Source: Paracoccus shanxieyensis
GTDB lineage: Bacteria > Pseudomonadota > Alphaproteobacteria > Rhodobacterales > Rhodobacteraceae
Reading direction: 5' to 3'
DNA: 64,000 nucleotides
Assembly: GCF_009711265.1 (NCBI RefSeq)
Contig: NZ_WMII01000001.1
Span: 1 to 64,000 of the forward strand
Part shown: positions 33,900-43,084 of the stretch, piece after piece
Numbering within the stretch: the stretch's first letter is position 1
How the letters are laid out: the number at the start of each line of letters is the position of its first letter
Notes under the pieces: generated by a model
What the model was told of the DNA's origin: nothing
Seen by the model: only the letters and a program-made list of their open reading frames with translations
The model's database searches: none
Position numbers and translations under genes: made by a program

Positions 33900-34854
33900 G
33901 CAGCCAGTCCAGCATCTGCGCCGCCGCCGCATCGGGATCGGCATCGCCGCGCGCCACGGCATCGCCCGTCGCGCGCAGGCGGGCGCGGACCTCGGGACTG
34001 TCCAGCCGTGACAGCAACCCCGCGCGCAATTCGGCCGTGAACCAGTGCCGTGCCTGTTCGGCGCGCCGCTGCGCGAAATGGCCCTGGTCGCGCCGCCAAT
34101 CGGCCAGCGCCGTCATGTCGGCCCATGCCTGTTCCAGCCCATCGCCCGTCACGGCCGAGACCGGCATCGCCTTTGGAAAGCCCGGCGGATCGGCGGGGCG
34201 CTTGCGCAACAGCCGCAGCGCGCCCGCGTAATCGGCGACGGTGCGGGTCGCGGTCGCGCGCAGATCGCCATCGGCCTTGTTGACCAGAATGATGTCGGCC
34301 ATCTCCATGATGCCGCGTTTGACGCCTTGCAATTCATCGCCGCCCGCCGGGGCCAGCAGCAGGATGAACAGGTCCGACATCTCGGCGACCAGCGTTTCCG
34401 ACTGGCCCACGCCCACGGTTTCGATCAGCACCACGTCGAAGCCCGCGCCTTCGCACAGCCGCACGGTTTCGCGGGTGCGGCGCGCGACGCCCCCCAGTTC
34501 CGCGCGTGAGGGCGAGGGGCGGATGAAGGCGCGGGGATCGCGGCTGAGTGTTTCCATCCGGGTCTTGTCGCCAAGGATCGAGCCCCCCGAGCGCGCCGAG
34601 CTGGGATCCACCGCCAGCACCGCGACGCGCAGTCCGTGGCCGGTCAGCATCTTGCCGAACGCCTCGATGAAGGTGGATTTTCCGACGCCGGGCGTGCCCG
34701 AGAGCCCGATGCGCAGCGCCTGCCGGTCGGGCAGTTCCGCAAGCAGTTGCACGGCGCGCGCCCGGTGATCGGGCCGCGTGCTTTCCACCAGCGTGATCGC
34801 GCGGGACAGCGCCCGGCGGTTGCCGTGGATCAGGTCTGTCGTCAGCTCATCCAT
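33892..34854 (-). CDS. meaB: MeaB/ArgK GTPase, methylmalonyl-CoA mutase chaperone
   Basis: MeaB is a G3E-family GTPase that gates cobalamin loading and protects methylmalonyl-CoA mutase. The 320-residue protein carries Walker A GTPGVGKST, VLAVDPSSARSGGSILGDKTRM, FDVVLIETVGVGQSE (switch), NKADGD and the C-terminal dimerisation arm. No mutase gene is in the window; in Rhodobacteraceae it is usually elsewhere. ATG 34854 (MDELTTDL) is chosen over one seven codons upstream because it aligns with the family. The 3' end overlaps ogt. Confidence 0.93.
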   Translation of the reverse strand: MDELTTDLIHGNRRALSRAITLVESTRPDHRARAVQLLAELPDRQALRIGLSGTPGVGKSTFIEAFGKMLTGHGLRVAVLAVDPSSARSGGSILGDKTRMETLSRDPRAFIRPSPSRAELGGVARRTRETVRLCEGAGFDVVLIETVGVGQSETLVAEMSDLFILLLAPAGGDELQGVKRGIMEMADIILVNKADGDLRATATRTVADYAGALRLLRKRPADPPGFPKAMPVSAVTGDGLEQAWADMTALADWRRDQGHFAQRRAEQARHWFTAELRAGLLSRLDSPEVRARLRATGDAVARGDADPDAAAAQMLDWLRG

Positions 34855-34933
34855 CGCGCCCCCATGCGTGAGCAAAAGGGATAGGGGCTGGCGTGCAGCA
34901 TGTAAACGCCGCGCATGTTGCGGGCGGTGCCAT

Positions 34934-34956
34934 GAGTATTTGGGGAACAGAGAAAC
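34934..34956 (+). repeat. Interspersed repeat copy between meaB and a thioredoxin-like gene
   Basis: GAGTATTTGGGGAACAGAGA plus AAC matches one arm of the palindrome at 1911-1985 (19 of 23 or better). It lies between two divergent genes, unlike the other copies, which are downstream of or between co-directional genes, so a terminator role alone would not explain it. Confidence 0.8.
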
Positions 34957-35000
34957 GCCCGCCGCTTGCCCATGGGACGGCGCAGGGATAGCGTGCGGCC

Positions 35001-35354
35001 ATGATATCGCGTCGCGTTCTTCTGGGGTTGGGCTTGGCTGCGCCCTTTGCCGCCCATGCCGGGGCGCCCGGGCTGCGGCTGATGATGGTGCGCCGCAAGG
35101 GCTGCGTCTATTGTGCCCAGTGGGATCGCGAGATCGCCCCGATTTACAGCCACCATCCCGAGGGCCGTGCCGCGCCGCTGTTTTCGGTCGATGTCGACGG
35201 GCCCTTCCCGGACGGGCTGGCCCTGGCGCGGATGCCCTGGCTGACGCCCAGTTTCATCCTGCTGCAGGGCGGATCCGAGGTGACGCGCTTCGAGGGCTAT
35301 CCGGGGGCCGACAAGTTCTTTCCGGTTCTGGCCGAGATGCTGGCGCAGGTCTGA
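35001..35354 (+). CDS. Periplasmic thioredoxin-fold protein (SoxS-like)
   Basis: A 117-residue exported protein with a Tat/Sec-like signal (MISRRVLLGLGLAAPFAAHA). A CxxC redox motif (KGCVYCAQW) is followed by a short thioredoxin-like core with PWLTPSFILLQGG, the cis-Pro region, and FEGYPGADKFFPVL. It resembles SoxS, the periplasmic thioredoxin of sulfur-oxidising Rhodobacteraceae, but no thiosulfate-oxidation genes are nearby, so a general thiol-disulfide role is as likely. It stands 46 nt ahead of serS. Confidence 0.8.
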   Translation: MISRRVLLGLGLAAPFAAHAGAPGLRLMMVRRKGCVYCAQWDREIAPIYSHHPEGRAAPLFSVDVDGPFPDGLALARMPWLTPSFILLQGGSEVTRFEGYPGADKFFPVLAEMLAQV

Positions 35355-35400
35355 CGCTTGCGCTATCTGGGGCGCGTAACCTGAAGGGAATGGGTCTGCC

Positions 35401-36693
35401 ATGCATGACATCCGCGCCATCCGCGACAACGCCGCCGCTTTCGATGCAGCCCTTGCGCTGCGGGGTCTTGCGCCCGTATCGCCCGAAATCCTGTCGCTGG
35501 ATGCCGACCGCCGTTCCCGCATCGCGGCCGCCGAAGCCGCGCAGGCCGAACAGAACAAGGCCAGCAAGGAAGCCGGGGCGGCCAAGGGTCGCGGCGACGA
35601 GGCCGAGTTCGAGCGGTTGCGCGCCTTGGTCAGTGCCAAGAAGGACGAAAACGCCAGCCTGCAGGCCGAAGCCGCCGCGCTGGACGGGCAGTTGCGCAAG
35701 CTGCTGCTGGACATTCCGAACCTGCCTTTGGACAGCGTGCCGCCCGGCGCCGATGAGAATGACAATGTCGAGATCCGCCGCTGGGGCGAACCGCGCGCGT
35801 TGGATTTCACTCCCGTCGAGCATTACCAGATCGCGGGCGTCCGTCCCGGCATGGATTTCGAGACCGCGGCAAAGCTTTCGGGCGCGCGGTTCGTCGTGCT
35901 GCAGAAGGGTGCGGCGCGGGTGCATCGTGCCCTGGCGCAGTTCATGCTGGACCTGCATATCGAGCAGCACGGCCTGACCGAGACCTGGACCCCGGTTCTG
36001 GTGCTGTCCGAGATGATGGAAGGCACCGGCCAGTTGCCGAAATTCGGCGAGGACAGCTATCAGACCCGCGAGGGGTTCTGGCTGATCCCCACCTCGGAAG
36101 TGACGCTGACGAATACCGTCAACGGCGATATCGTCGATCACGCCAGCCTGCCCCGCCGCATGGTGGCCCACAGTCAGTGCTTCCGGTCCGAAGCGGGCAG
36201 CGCGGGGCGTGATACGGCGGGCATGTTGCGCCAGCATCAGTTCGAGAAGGTCGAGATGGTCTCGATCACCGATGCCGAAAACGGCGTGGCCGAACATGCG
36301 CGCATGACCCGCTGCGCCGAGGCCGTGCTTGAGGCGCTTGGCCTGCCCTATCGCACCGTGGTTCTGTGCGGCGGCGACATGGGCTTTGGCGCGCGCATCA
36401 CCCATGATCTTGAGGTCTGGCTGCCCGGTCAGGGCAAGTATCGCGAGATTTCCAGTGTCAGCTATTGTGGCGATTTTCAGGCGCGGCGGATGAATGCGCG
36501 CTATCGCCCCGAGGGCGGCGGCAAGCCGGAATTCGTGCATACGCTGAACGGATCCGGGCTTGCGGTCGGGCGGGCGCTGATCGCCGTTCTGGAAAACGGT
36601 CAGCAGGCCGATGGGTCCGTCATCTTGCCCGAGGCGCTGCATCCCTATCTGCGCGGCAAGACGCGTCTGGGCGCGGATGGCGATCTGGTCTGA
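35401..36693 (+). CDS. serS: Serine-tRNA ligase
   Basis: SerRS charges tRNA-Ser and tRNA-Sec. The 430-residue protein starts [10 protein letters not shown], has the long N-terminal coiled-coil arm (residues about 30-100) that grips the long variable arm of tRNA-Ser, and the class II motifs: motif 2 in [29 protein letters not shown] and motif 3 in [19 protein letters not shown]. Length is normal. GAAGGGA lies before ATG 35401. Confidence 0.97.
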   Translation: MHDIRAIRDNAAAFDAALALRGLAPVSPEILSLDADRRSRIAAAEAAQAEQNKASKEAGAAKGRGDEAEFERLRALVSAKKDENASLQAEAAALDGQLRKLLLDIPNLPLDSVPPGADENDNVEIRRWGEPRALDFTPVEHYQIAGVRPGMDFETAAKLSGARFVVLQKGAARVHRALAQFMLDLHIEQHGLTETWTPVLVLSEMMEGTGQLPKFGEDSYQTREGFWLIPTSEVTLTNTVNGDIVDHASLPRRMVAHSQCFRSEAGSAGRDTAGMLRQHQFEKVEMVSITDAENGVAEHARMTRCAEAVLEALGLPYRTVVLCGGDMGFGARITHDLEVWLPGQGKYREISSVSYCGDFQARRMNARYRPEGGGKPEFVHTLNGSGLAVGRALIAVLENGQQADGSVILPEALHPYLRGKTRLGADGDLV

Positions 36694-36766
36694 GGCGGCG
36701 CGCGTCAACGGCCTGTGACAAAAATTTCGCCGGAAACCGCGCTGCCTCAGGCGGCGTTCGGCTGGT

Positions 36767-37615
36767 ATGACACGTCTTGGCGCATACCTTCTGATCGCGG
36801 CGACGCTGGCCTTTCTGGCCAGCATGACGATCTATGCGCTGATGCCGGTTTCGGGCAACGCCACGGGTGGGCTGGCGCGGCCGCCGATGTCGATCATCAA
36901 CGGCGCGGCCCCCATCGTTCTGACCGATCTGTTCCTGCGCCCGCGCAGCGCGGCGCTGCTGTTGATGATGGTCCTGACCGGCGCGGCGCTGGCATGGCAT
37001 GCCTATTGCCGGTTTCAGGACATGCGGCGCCTGCGCCTTGCCGAAACGACGGGGCGCGCCCGCAGATCCGCCTGGCGCAGCCCGGTCAGCGCCGGGCCAC
37101 CGACGGCCGATGAGGTGCTGGAATGGCATCGTGGCGATGTCAGCGTCGCCGAGAACGGGCTGGTGATCGGCGGGCTGATGGCGGGTGCGCTGTGCCCATG
37201 GCTGGTGGCCGACCGCCCGGTCGCCGCGCTGGTCATGGCGCTGCTGATGCTGACGGGTTTTCTGGGGGCCGCCGTGCGCGGGGTCCGGCGCGGGTTTCAT
37301 GTCAGCCGCAGCAGCGCGCTTGGCTTTGCCGCGGGCTGGGCCACGCTAATCGCCTTTGCCGTTTTCATCACGCTGGTGCAAAAGACGCTGGGCGTATCGC
37401 TGACCCTGTCGGCCATTCTGGGGCTGACGATTGCGGGCTTTGTCTCGGTCGCGGTGCAGCTGCGTCTGGGCCGCAACATCGCCTATAGCGCCGCGATCAT
37501 CCTGGGCATGATCGGCATCGCTGCGGGCACGGTCGCGGCAAGCCCTGCATTGGCCACGATGTCGGTGCTGGCCATCGCGGCCATCGTTGTGGCCCTTGTG
37601 CAGGTGACGACCTAG
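36767..37615 (+). CDS. Polytopic membrane protein of unknown function
   Basis: A 282-residue protein with about seven hydrophobic helices: one at the N-terminus ([22 protein letters not shown]), one near 65, then, after a polar Arg-rich stretch (about 85-110), a run of closely packed helices through the C-terminus. No catalytic motif is visible and I do not recognise a family. The stop codon TAG is shared as CTAG with the convergent der gene. A small integral-membrane role is all that can be inferred. Confidence 0.75.
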   Translation: MTRLGAYLLIAATLAFLASMTIYALMPVSGNATGGLARPPMSIINGAAPIVLTDLFLRPRSAALLLMMVLTGAALAWHAYCRFQDMRRLRLAETTGRARRSAWRSPVSAGPPTADEVLEWHRGDVSVAENGLVIGGLMAGALCPWLVADRPVAALVMALLMLTGFLGAAVRGVRRGFHVSRSSALGFAAGWATLIAFAVFITLVQKTLGVSLTLSAILGLTIAGFVSVAVQLRLGRNIAYSAAIILGMIGIAAGTVAASPALATMSVLAIAAIVVALVQVTT

Positions 37616-39081
37616 ACGCCCTTGGGCTTCTGGCGGTTCTTGTGCTTCGAGAGCGCGCCGGACTGATTGATCTTGTCCGCCTTGGCCTTGTAGGGGTTCT
37701 TCGTCCCCTGATCGCGGAAGGTCAGCCGGATCGGCGTGCCGGGCATGTCGAAATCCAGCCGCAACCCGTTGATCAGATAGCGCTGATAGCTGTCGGGGAT
37801 CTTGTCGGTATGCGTCGCCATCACCACGAAAGCCGGAGGCCGGGTCTTGACCTGCGTCATATAGCGCAGCCGGATGCGGCGGCCACCGGGCGCGGGCGGC
37901 GGATGCGCCTCGGTCATCGCGCCCAGCCATTGGTTCAGGCGCGCGGTCGGCACGCGGCGGTTCCAGACCTCATGCGCCTTCAGAATGGCATTGTGCAGCC
38001 GGTCCAGCCCCTTGCCCGTGCGGGCCGAGACGGTGACCAGGGGCGCGCCCTTCAACTGCGGCAGCAGACGCTCGAACGCCTCGCGCAACTCGTTCAGCTT
38101 CTGGGGCTTGTCCTCTTCCAGATCCCATTTGTTCGCGGCGATGACCACGGCGCGGCCCTCGGTCTCGGCAAAATCGGCGATGCGCAGATCCTGCTGTTCA
38201 AACGGGATGCCGACATCCAACAGCACCACCACGACCTCGGCAAAGCGCACCGCGCGCAACCCGTCCGAGACCGACAGCTTTTCCAGCTTGTCCGTCACGC
38301 GGGCCTTCTTGCGCATTCCGGCGGTGTCGAAGATGCGGATCGGCGTGCCCATGAAATCGGCGCTGACGCTGATCGAATCGCGGGTGATCCCGGCCTCGGG
38401 GCCGGTCAGCAGGCGGTCCTCGCCCAGGATCTTGTTGATCAGCGTCGATTTGCCGGCGTTCGGACGACCGATGACCGCGACCTGCAAGGGCTTCGCCGCG
38501 CTGGGACGCCAGCTTTCGTCATCGTCTTCGTCATCCGAGACGGTGATGTCGGTTTCCGGCACCTGCTGGACGTTCGCCGCCTCGAACTGTTCGGCCAGCG
38601 GCACCAGCACGCGATACAGATCGTCCATGCCTTCGCCATGTTCGGCGGAAATGCGCAACGGCTCGCCCAGACCAAGGGCATAGGCCTCCATCGCGCCCGA
38701 TTCCCCGGCGCGGCCTTCGGCTTTGTTCGCGGCCAGAATGACATGCTTGGCGCGTTTGCGCAGGATATCGGCGAAATATTCGTCGGCCGAGGTCACGCCG
38801 GCCCGCGCATCGACCACGAACAGGCACACATCGGCCTCATCGACGGCGCGCTCGGTCAGGCGGCGCATCCGGCCTTGCAGACTGTCATCCTCGGCCATTT
38901 CCAGACCGGCGCTGTCGATGACGACAAAGCGCAGATCGCCCAGTCGCGCCGCACCTTCGCGCAGGTCGCGCGTCACACCGGGCTGGTCATCGACCAGCGC
39001 CAGCCGCTTGCCGACAAGCCGGTTGAAAAGCGTGGACTTGCCGACATTCGGGCGTCCGACAATGGCGAGGGTGAAGCTCAT
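37612..39081 (-). CDS. der: Ribosome assembly GTPase Der (EngA)
   Basis: Der is the essential double-GTPase of 50S maturation. Domain 1 has [17 protein letters not shown] and NKAE; domain 2 has [22 protein letters not shown] and NKWD; a KH-like domain with a basic C-terminus follows (ending [11 protein letters not shown]). Between the two G domains sits an acidic linker ([10 protein letters not shown]). The 489 residues match family length. The order yfgM-bamB-der is conserved widely; bamB's stop overlaps the der start by 4 nt. Confidence 0.97.
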   Translation of the reverse strand: MSFTLAIVGRPNVGKSTLFNRLVGKRLALVDDQPGVTRDLREGAARLGDLRFVVIDSAGLEMAEDDSLQGRMRRLTERAVDEADVCLFVVDARAGVTSADEYFADILRKRAKHVILAANKAEGRAGESGAMEAYALGLGEPLRISAEHGEGMDDLYRVLVPLAEQFEAANVQQVPETDITVSDDEDDDESWRPSAAKPLQVAVIGRPNAGKSTLINKILGEDRLLTGPEAGITRDSISVSADFMGTPIRIFDTAGMRKKARVTDKLEKLSVSDGLRAVRFAEVVVVLLDVGIPFEQQDLRIADFAETEGRAVVIAANKWDLEEDKPQKLNELREAFERLLPQLKGAPLVTVSARTGKGLDRLHNAILKAHEVWNRRVPTARLNQWLGAMTEAHPPPAPGGRRIRLRYMTQVKTRPPAFVVMATHTDKIPDSYQRYLINGLRLDFDMPGTPIRLTFRDQGTKNPYKAKADKINQSGALSKHKNRQKPKGV

Positions 39082-40397
39082 CTATACGCGATCAATTGGC
39101 CGTCATTGGTGACGACATACAGGGTTTGGCCAGCAACGGCGGGGGCAGCCGCCGCGCCGCCCGGGATCTCGGCATTGCCGATCAGGGCGCCCGTGGCGGG
39201 GTCGAAGACGCGCAGATAGCCGTCCGAACCGGCAAGGTAAAGCCGATTCCCCGCCAGCACCGGGCCGAAATGGTTCCACACCTTGTCCTGCTTGCGCACG
39301 ATCTGCTTGGTGAAATAGGGCAGTTTTTGCGCCCAGACCCGCGCGCCATTGCTGGCATCCAGCCGCACGAGCTGCGCCTGATCGTTCACCAGAAACACCG
39401 AATTGCCCGCAGCGACGACCGGGCTGGAGGCACCGTCCGCAGCATCCCATTTCATCATGCCCGTGTCCATGTCAAAGGCGGCTGTCCGCCCCGAGATGGT
39501 CCCGGCATAGGCCGTATTGCCCGCAATGACCGGATCGCCGGTCATGTCGCGAAACAGCGTGATCGCCCGCCCGGTGCGCGAGCCGCCGACATTGCCGACC
39601 CAGCGCGGATTGCCGTTGGCGGTATCGACGGCGATCAGCTCGCCCGTGGCATAGGGGAAAATGACGGTCGCGCCGGACACGGCGGGACTTGACGCCCCCA
39701 TGACGCCCGCCATGCCTTCGCTGCCGAAATTGCGCCACAGCACCTTGCCGTCATTGGCGCGGATCGCCCAGCCGGTCGAGTTGCGGCCCATCACATAGAC
39801 CACGCCATTCGCGACCGTCGGCGCGCCGGAAATCGGTGCATCGACGCGCTGACGCCATGCGACGCCACCGGTGCGGGCATCCAGCGCCACGACCTCGCCA
39901 TAGCCCGATGTGGCAAAGACGCGATTGCCCTCGAAGGCCACGCCGCCGCCGGACACGCTGCGCTCGGTTTCCTGCGCCGGACGGATATCGACGCTCCAGA
40001 CCCGCCCGCCGCCGGTCGTGGTGGCGGTGACGGTGGACTGACTGTCCAGCGTGAACACCATGCCCGCCGCGACGATGGGATCGGCGGTGATGCGGTGACG
40101 CCGATCCGAGGCCGTGCCGATATTCGCCGACCAGATGCGGCCGGTGCCCGCGCCAAGCGCGACATTGCCCGCAGCATGGCTGGCATTGCCCGCGCGTTGC
40201 GTCCACTCGGAATTGCCCCGCACCGGCGGCAGCGACAGCGCGCTGGTGGTCGGGCCGGGCTGGCCTTCCGGCATCGGGCCATCGGGGGACAGCACGGCGC
40301 GCGGGTCCAGCCGTTCGCCCGGCAGGATGGGATCCTGCCGGTTGCAGGCCGTCAGGGCCAAAAGGCCTGCCAAGGCGATCAGGGGCAACCGGGTCAT
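39078..40397 (-). CDS. bamB: Outer membrane assembly lipoprotein BamB-like
   Basis: A PQQ-like beta-propeller lipoprotein of 439 residues. The signal peptide carries a lipobox LLALTAC (Cys18), anchoring it to the outer membrane, where BamB supports BAM-complex folding of porins. The propeller blades have repeated WxxD/N-type segments such as [26 protein letters not shown] and NPRWVGNVG. Position between yfgM-like and der genes is the classic bamB context, which supports the symbol over other PQQ-propeller proteins. Confidence 0.9.
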   Translation of the reverse strand: MTRLPLIALAGLLALTACNRQDPILPGERLDPRAVLSPDGPMPEGQPGPTTSALSLPPVRGNSEWTQRAGNASHAAGNVALGAGTGRIWSANIGTASDRRHRITADPIVAAGMVFTLDSQSTVTATTTGGGRVWSVDIRPAQETERSVSGGGVAFEGNRVFATSGYGEVVALDARTGGVAWRQRVDAPISGAPTVANGVVYVMGRNSTGWAIRANDGKVLWRNFGSEGMAGVMGASSPAVSGATVIFPYATGELIAVDTANGNPRWVGNVGGSRTGRAITLFRDMTGDPVIAGNTAYAGTISGRTAAFDMDTGMMKWDAADGASSPVVAAGNSVFLVNDQAQLVRLDASNGARVWAQKLPYFTKQIVRKQDKVWNHFGPVLAGNRLYLAGSDGYLRVFDPATGALIGNAEIPGGAAAAPAVAGQTLYVVTNDGQLIAYR

Positions 40398-40476
40398 CGC
40401 TGTCTCCTCATGTCAGACGTGCGGACCACGCCTTTCTTGTCTTCCAGCCGGGCGCGGCATCCGCGCCAAGCCCCGT

Positions 40477-41172
40477 TCATTCCGCGGGCGCGACCTGCAT
40501 CGTCTGCGGCCCCGGCCCTTCGGCCTGCGTGGCGGGCGCGCCCAGCGTGATCATCATCTCGGCAAGGCGGCGGCGCAAGGGTTCGGACAGACCGGATTTC
40601 TGCTGGATCTGCCGGATCAGCATGATCGCGTCCTCGGTCCGGCCCGCGCCGATCAGCGCAACGGCCTTCTGTTCCAGCGCCAGCAGCTCGAACGGGGCGC
40701 CGGGCTTCGACAGGTCGGACAGCAGCCGGTCGCGTTCCGCCGCATCCATCGACGGCCCCGCCACCATCACCGCCTTCAGCACCGCCATGTCATGCAGGAT
40801 CGGATCATCGCTGACCGTCGCCGCCGCATCCAGCAGCCGCTTCGAGGCCTCGGCCCCCTGCCCTGCATCGGCCTGCGCACCGGCGGCCAGCATCTGGCCC
40901 AGCATGGCGCGCCCGGCCGAGCCCTGCGCGTCGATCCCGGAAAATGCCGCAACACGGTCGGGCGCATCCTGCGCGGCCAGAACCGCATCGCCCCATGCGC
41001 GGGCCTCGGCCTCGGCGCGGCTGGCCGCGTTCTCGCGCCAGATCGCGCCGCCGACGACGGCAAGGATCAGCACGATCGGAATCCAGCCAAAACGCCGCAT
41101 TGCCTTGAACAGCCGGTCCCGGCGCAGATCGTCGGTGACCTCGTCGATGAAGCTGTCGTTCTGGTTGGCCAT
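40477..41172 (-). CDS. YfgM-like TPR membrane protein
   Basis: A 231-residue protein with one TM helix (residues about 30-47, WIPIVLILAVVGGAIW) and a periplasmic TPR-like helical domain, ending in an unstructured Pro/Gln tail. It corresponds to YfgM, which works with the SecYEG/PpiD periplasmic chaperone system in enterobacteria; in alphaproteobacteria it is annotated simply as a tetratricopeptide protein. It is first in the unit yfgM-bamB-der, 79 nt ahead of bamB. Confidence 0.85.
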   Translation of the reverse strand: MANQNDSFIDEVTDDLRRDRLFKAMRRFGWIPIVLILAVVGGAIWRENAASRAEAEARAWGDAVLAAQDAPDRVAAFSGIDAQGSAGRAMLGQMLAAGAQADAGQGAEASKRLLDAAATVSDDPILHDMAVLKAVMVAGPSMDAAERDRLLSDLSKPGAPFELLALEQKAVALIGAGRTEDAIMLIRQIQQKSGLSEPLRRRLAEMMITLGAPATQAEGPGPQTMQVAPAE

Positions 41173-41198
41173 GTCGTCCCCGTCTGCTTTCGCGCTGT

Positions 41199-41226
41199 TC
41201 TATACGGGCTTTCCCCGGTTTGCCAA
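41199..41226 (-). promoter_or_regulatory. Candidate promoter of yfgM-bamB-der
   Basis: On the minus strand TTGGCA (41221-41226) and TATAGA (41199-41204) are separated by 16 nt and end 27 nt before the start codon. The hexamers are the best sigma-70 match in this intergenic region. Confidence 0.55.
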
Positions 41227-41268
41227 TGCCGTGGCGGGCGTTTCCCATCACAGGACGCGGCGCGCATG

Positions 41269-41296
41269 AAAAAGGCCCGCCAAAACATGGCGGGCC
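41269..41296 (-). terminator. Rho-independent terminator of sodB
   Basis: A perfect 9-bp stem (GGCCCGCCA 41274-41282, TGGCGGGCC 41288-41296, loop AAACA) followed on the minus strand by five Ts, beginning 24 nt after the sodB stop. Confidence 0.88.
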
Positions 41297-41319
41297 CAGT
41301 TATGCGTCATCGCTGCGGC

Positions 41320-41919
41320 TTACATCCGCGAGGCGACGTTTTCCCAGTTGACGAGGTTCGTCAGGAAGTTTTCCAGATATTTCGGACGCGCGTTGCGGAA
41401 ATCGATGTAATAGCTGTGTTCCCACACATCGCAGCCCAGAAGCGCGGTCTGGCCGAAGCACAGCGGGTTCACGCCGTTTTCGGTCTTGGTGACTTTCAGG
41501 CCACCATCGGTGTCCTTGACCAGCCAGGCCCAGCCCGAGCCGAACTGACCCGCACCGGCTTCCGAGAATTTCTTTTTGAATTCATCGACCGAACCGAAGG
41601 AATCGGTCAGCGCCTGCTCCAGCTCGGAGGGCATACCGGCGCCTTTCGGCCCCATCATCTCCCAGAACTGGGCGTGGTTCCAATGCTGGCTTGCATTGTT
41701 GAAGATGCCGTTCTGTGCGACCGCGCCCGACTGGTAGGTGCCCTTGACGATGTCTTCCAGGCTTTTGCCTTCCCACTCGGTGCCGGCCACCAGCTCATTG
41801 AGCTTGTCGACATACGCCTTGTGGTGCTTGTCGTGGTGGAATTCGAGCGTCTCTTTCGACATGCCGCCATCAGCCAGCGCGTCGTGAGCATAGGGAAGAT
41901 CGGGAAGCGTGAAGGCCAT
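41320..41919 (-). CDS. sodB: Iron (or cambialistic) superoxide dismutase
   Basis: SOD of the Fe/Mn family, 199 residues, dismutating superoxide in the cytoplasm. Metal ligands are visible: His28 in EFHHDKHHKAY, a second His in NNASQHWNHAQFW, and Asp/His in DVWEHSYYID. The residues GAGQFGSGWAWLV and the Gln placement favour the Fe type, although sequence alone does not settle Fe versus Mn. ATG 41919 has an AAGGAAA before it; the frame extends upstream without support. It is a single-gene unit with a strong terminator. Confidence 0.95.
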   Translation of the reverse strand: MAFTLPDLPYAHDALADGGMSKETLEFHHDKHHKAYVDKLNELVAGTEWEGKSLEDIVKGTYQSGAVAQNGIFNNASQHWNHAQFWEMMGPKGAGMPSELEQALTDSFGSVDEFKKKFSEAGAGQFGSGWAWLVKDTDGGLKVTKTENGVNPLCFGQTALLGCDVWEHSYYIDFRNARPKYLENFLTNLVNWENVASRM

Positions 41920-42046
41920 TTTCGATTTCCTTTCCAATGGTTTCGGAAACGGTTTCTGACATGGATGCGGCGCGGTGGAAAGCCCAAACGGGCCGCAATG
42001 CCGTCGCCCCTTCAACGCCCCGGTCCGCGCCCGGTTCCCGGTTTAT

Positions 42047-42493
42047 TCACTCGGAAGGCGACATGCAGCGGCCCTGCCCGCGCATCTGATTGTCATAGCC
42101 CTGCGCCGTCACGACCATCTGCGCCGTGCCGTCGGATTTGCGCACCGTCAGACGGTAATCCAGCCGCTGCGCAAACTGGCCCGACTGGTTCCTGACCCCG
42201 GCCAGCGCCCAGCCATAGCTGCGGCTGTCGCGGGTGTCGGCGGTGATGACGGCCTGAACCGGGCGGCGTACCAGCTGTTGCAGGATCGGGTCATAGACCT
42301 CGATCCGGCCGGTATGCAGCCCTGCGATCTGCCGCGTCACCATCAGGAAATCCGGCACCCAGCCCGTGCCGCTCTGGTCGGTCAGCTCGCACATCATGAC
42401 GCGCGGCTGCTGCCCTGCAGGCGCGGGCGCATAGGTCTGCGCGGCGGCAGGGCTGGCAAGCAGAAGGCAGGCGAACAGGATATGGCGGGGCAT
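42047..42493 (-). CDS. Secreted hypothetical protein
   Basis: A 148-residue protein starting with a signal peptide (MPRHILFACLLLASPAAAQ). The mature part has two cysteines (in MMCELTDQ and GRCMSPSE), possibly forming a disulfide, and the pattern EVYDPILQQLVRRPVQAVI...SYGWALAGVRNQSGQFAQRLDYRLTV suggests a small beta-rich domain. I do not recognise the family. The frame is open upstream for 18 codons, but the ATG before the signal peptide is the natural start. It is flanked by sodB and soxG. Confidence 0.7.
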   Translation of the reverse strand: MPRHILFACLLLASPAAAQTYAPAPAGQQPRVMMCELTDQSGTGWVPDFLMVTRQIAGLHTGRIEVYDPILQQLVRRPVQAVITADTRDSRSYGWALAGVRNQSGQFAQRLDYRLTVRKSDGTAQMVVTAQGYDNQMRGQGRCMSPSE

Positions 42494-42565
42494 GGGCGGG
42501 TTCCGGGCTTTATCCATGCCACAGATACCCGGCCCACGCGCCGCCACAAGACACGAAGCGGTCAG

Positions 42566-43084
42566 TCAGCGCGGATCAAGCTGCGTGCCCGCACGCGCCG
42601 CCGTCTGCAAAAGCCCGCGCAGATAGTCCCCGACCGAGCGGAAGCCGATCAGCACATAGCCGCCTTCACGCCGCCAGACGCCGCAGGCGACCTGCGCCGC
42701 GCGGGTCCGGCGCATCCCGTCGGCGGGCATGGCCGCCAAATCCGCCGGGCACAGCTTTTGCAGAACCTGCAAGGCCTGCGCGCCGTCAATGCTGAAGGCC
42801 GCGCGCATGTCGCTGACATCCACCACCAGCGCATGGCTGTCGCCAAGCGCCTGGGTCAGCGCAGCGGCGGTCTCGGCGGCCTCGGGCTTGGGCAGGATCA
42901 GCAGCAATTCGTCATGGGACATCCAGCACAGGCTGCGATTTCCGTTGACCGACACGCTGGTCTGGTCGGGCATCCCGACGCCCACGGCCTTGGCGATCAC
43001 ATCGCCAAGCGCCGCCAGATTGGCGCGGATCTGAATCATGCCCAGATCCTGAAGTTGGGTGATTCGTGCCAGCGTCTCAGCCAT
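42566..43084 (-). CDS. soxG: Sarcosine oxidase gamma subunit
   Basis: SoxG is the small subunit of the heterotetrameric sarcosine oxidase, structurally like a folate-binding GcvT-type fold fragment. The 172-residue protein has CWMSHDELLLILP and HALVVDVSDMRAAFSIDGAQALQVLQKLCPADL, blocks typical of SoxG. The start at 43084 overlaps the soxA stop by 8 nt, as usual in soxBDAG. The frame open upstream to 43336 is antisense-like and is not included. Confidence 0.93.
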   Translation of the reverse strand: MAETLARITQLQDLGMIQIRANLAALGDVIAKAVGVGMPDQTSVSVNGNRSLCWMSHDELLLILPKPEAAETAAALTQALGDSHALVVDVSDMRAAFSIDGAQALQVLQKLCPADLAAMPADGMRRTRAAQVACGVWRREGGYVLIGFRSVGDYLRGLLQTAARAGTQLDPR

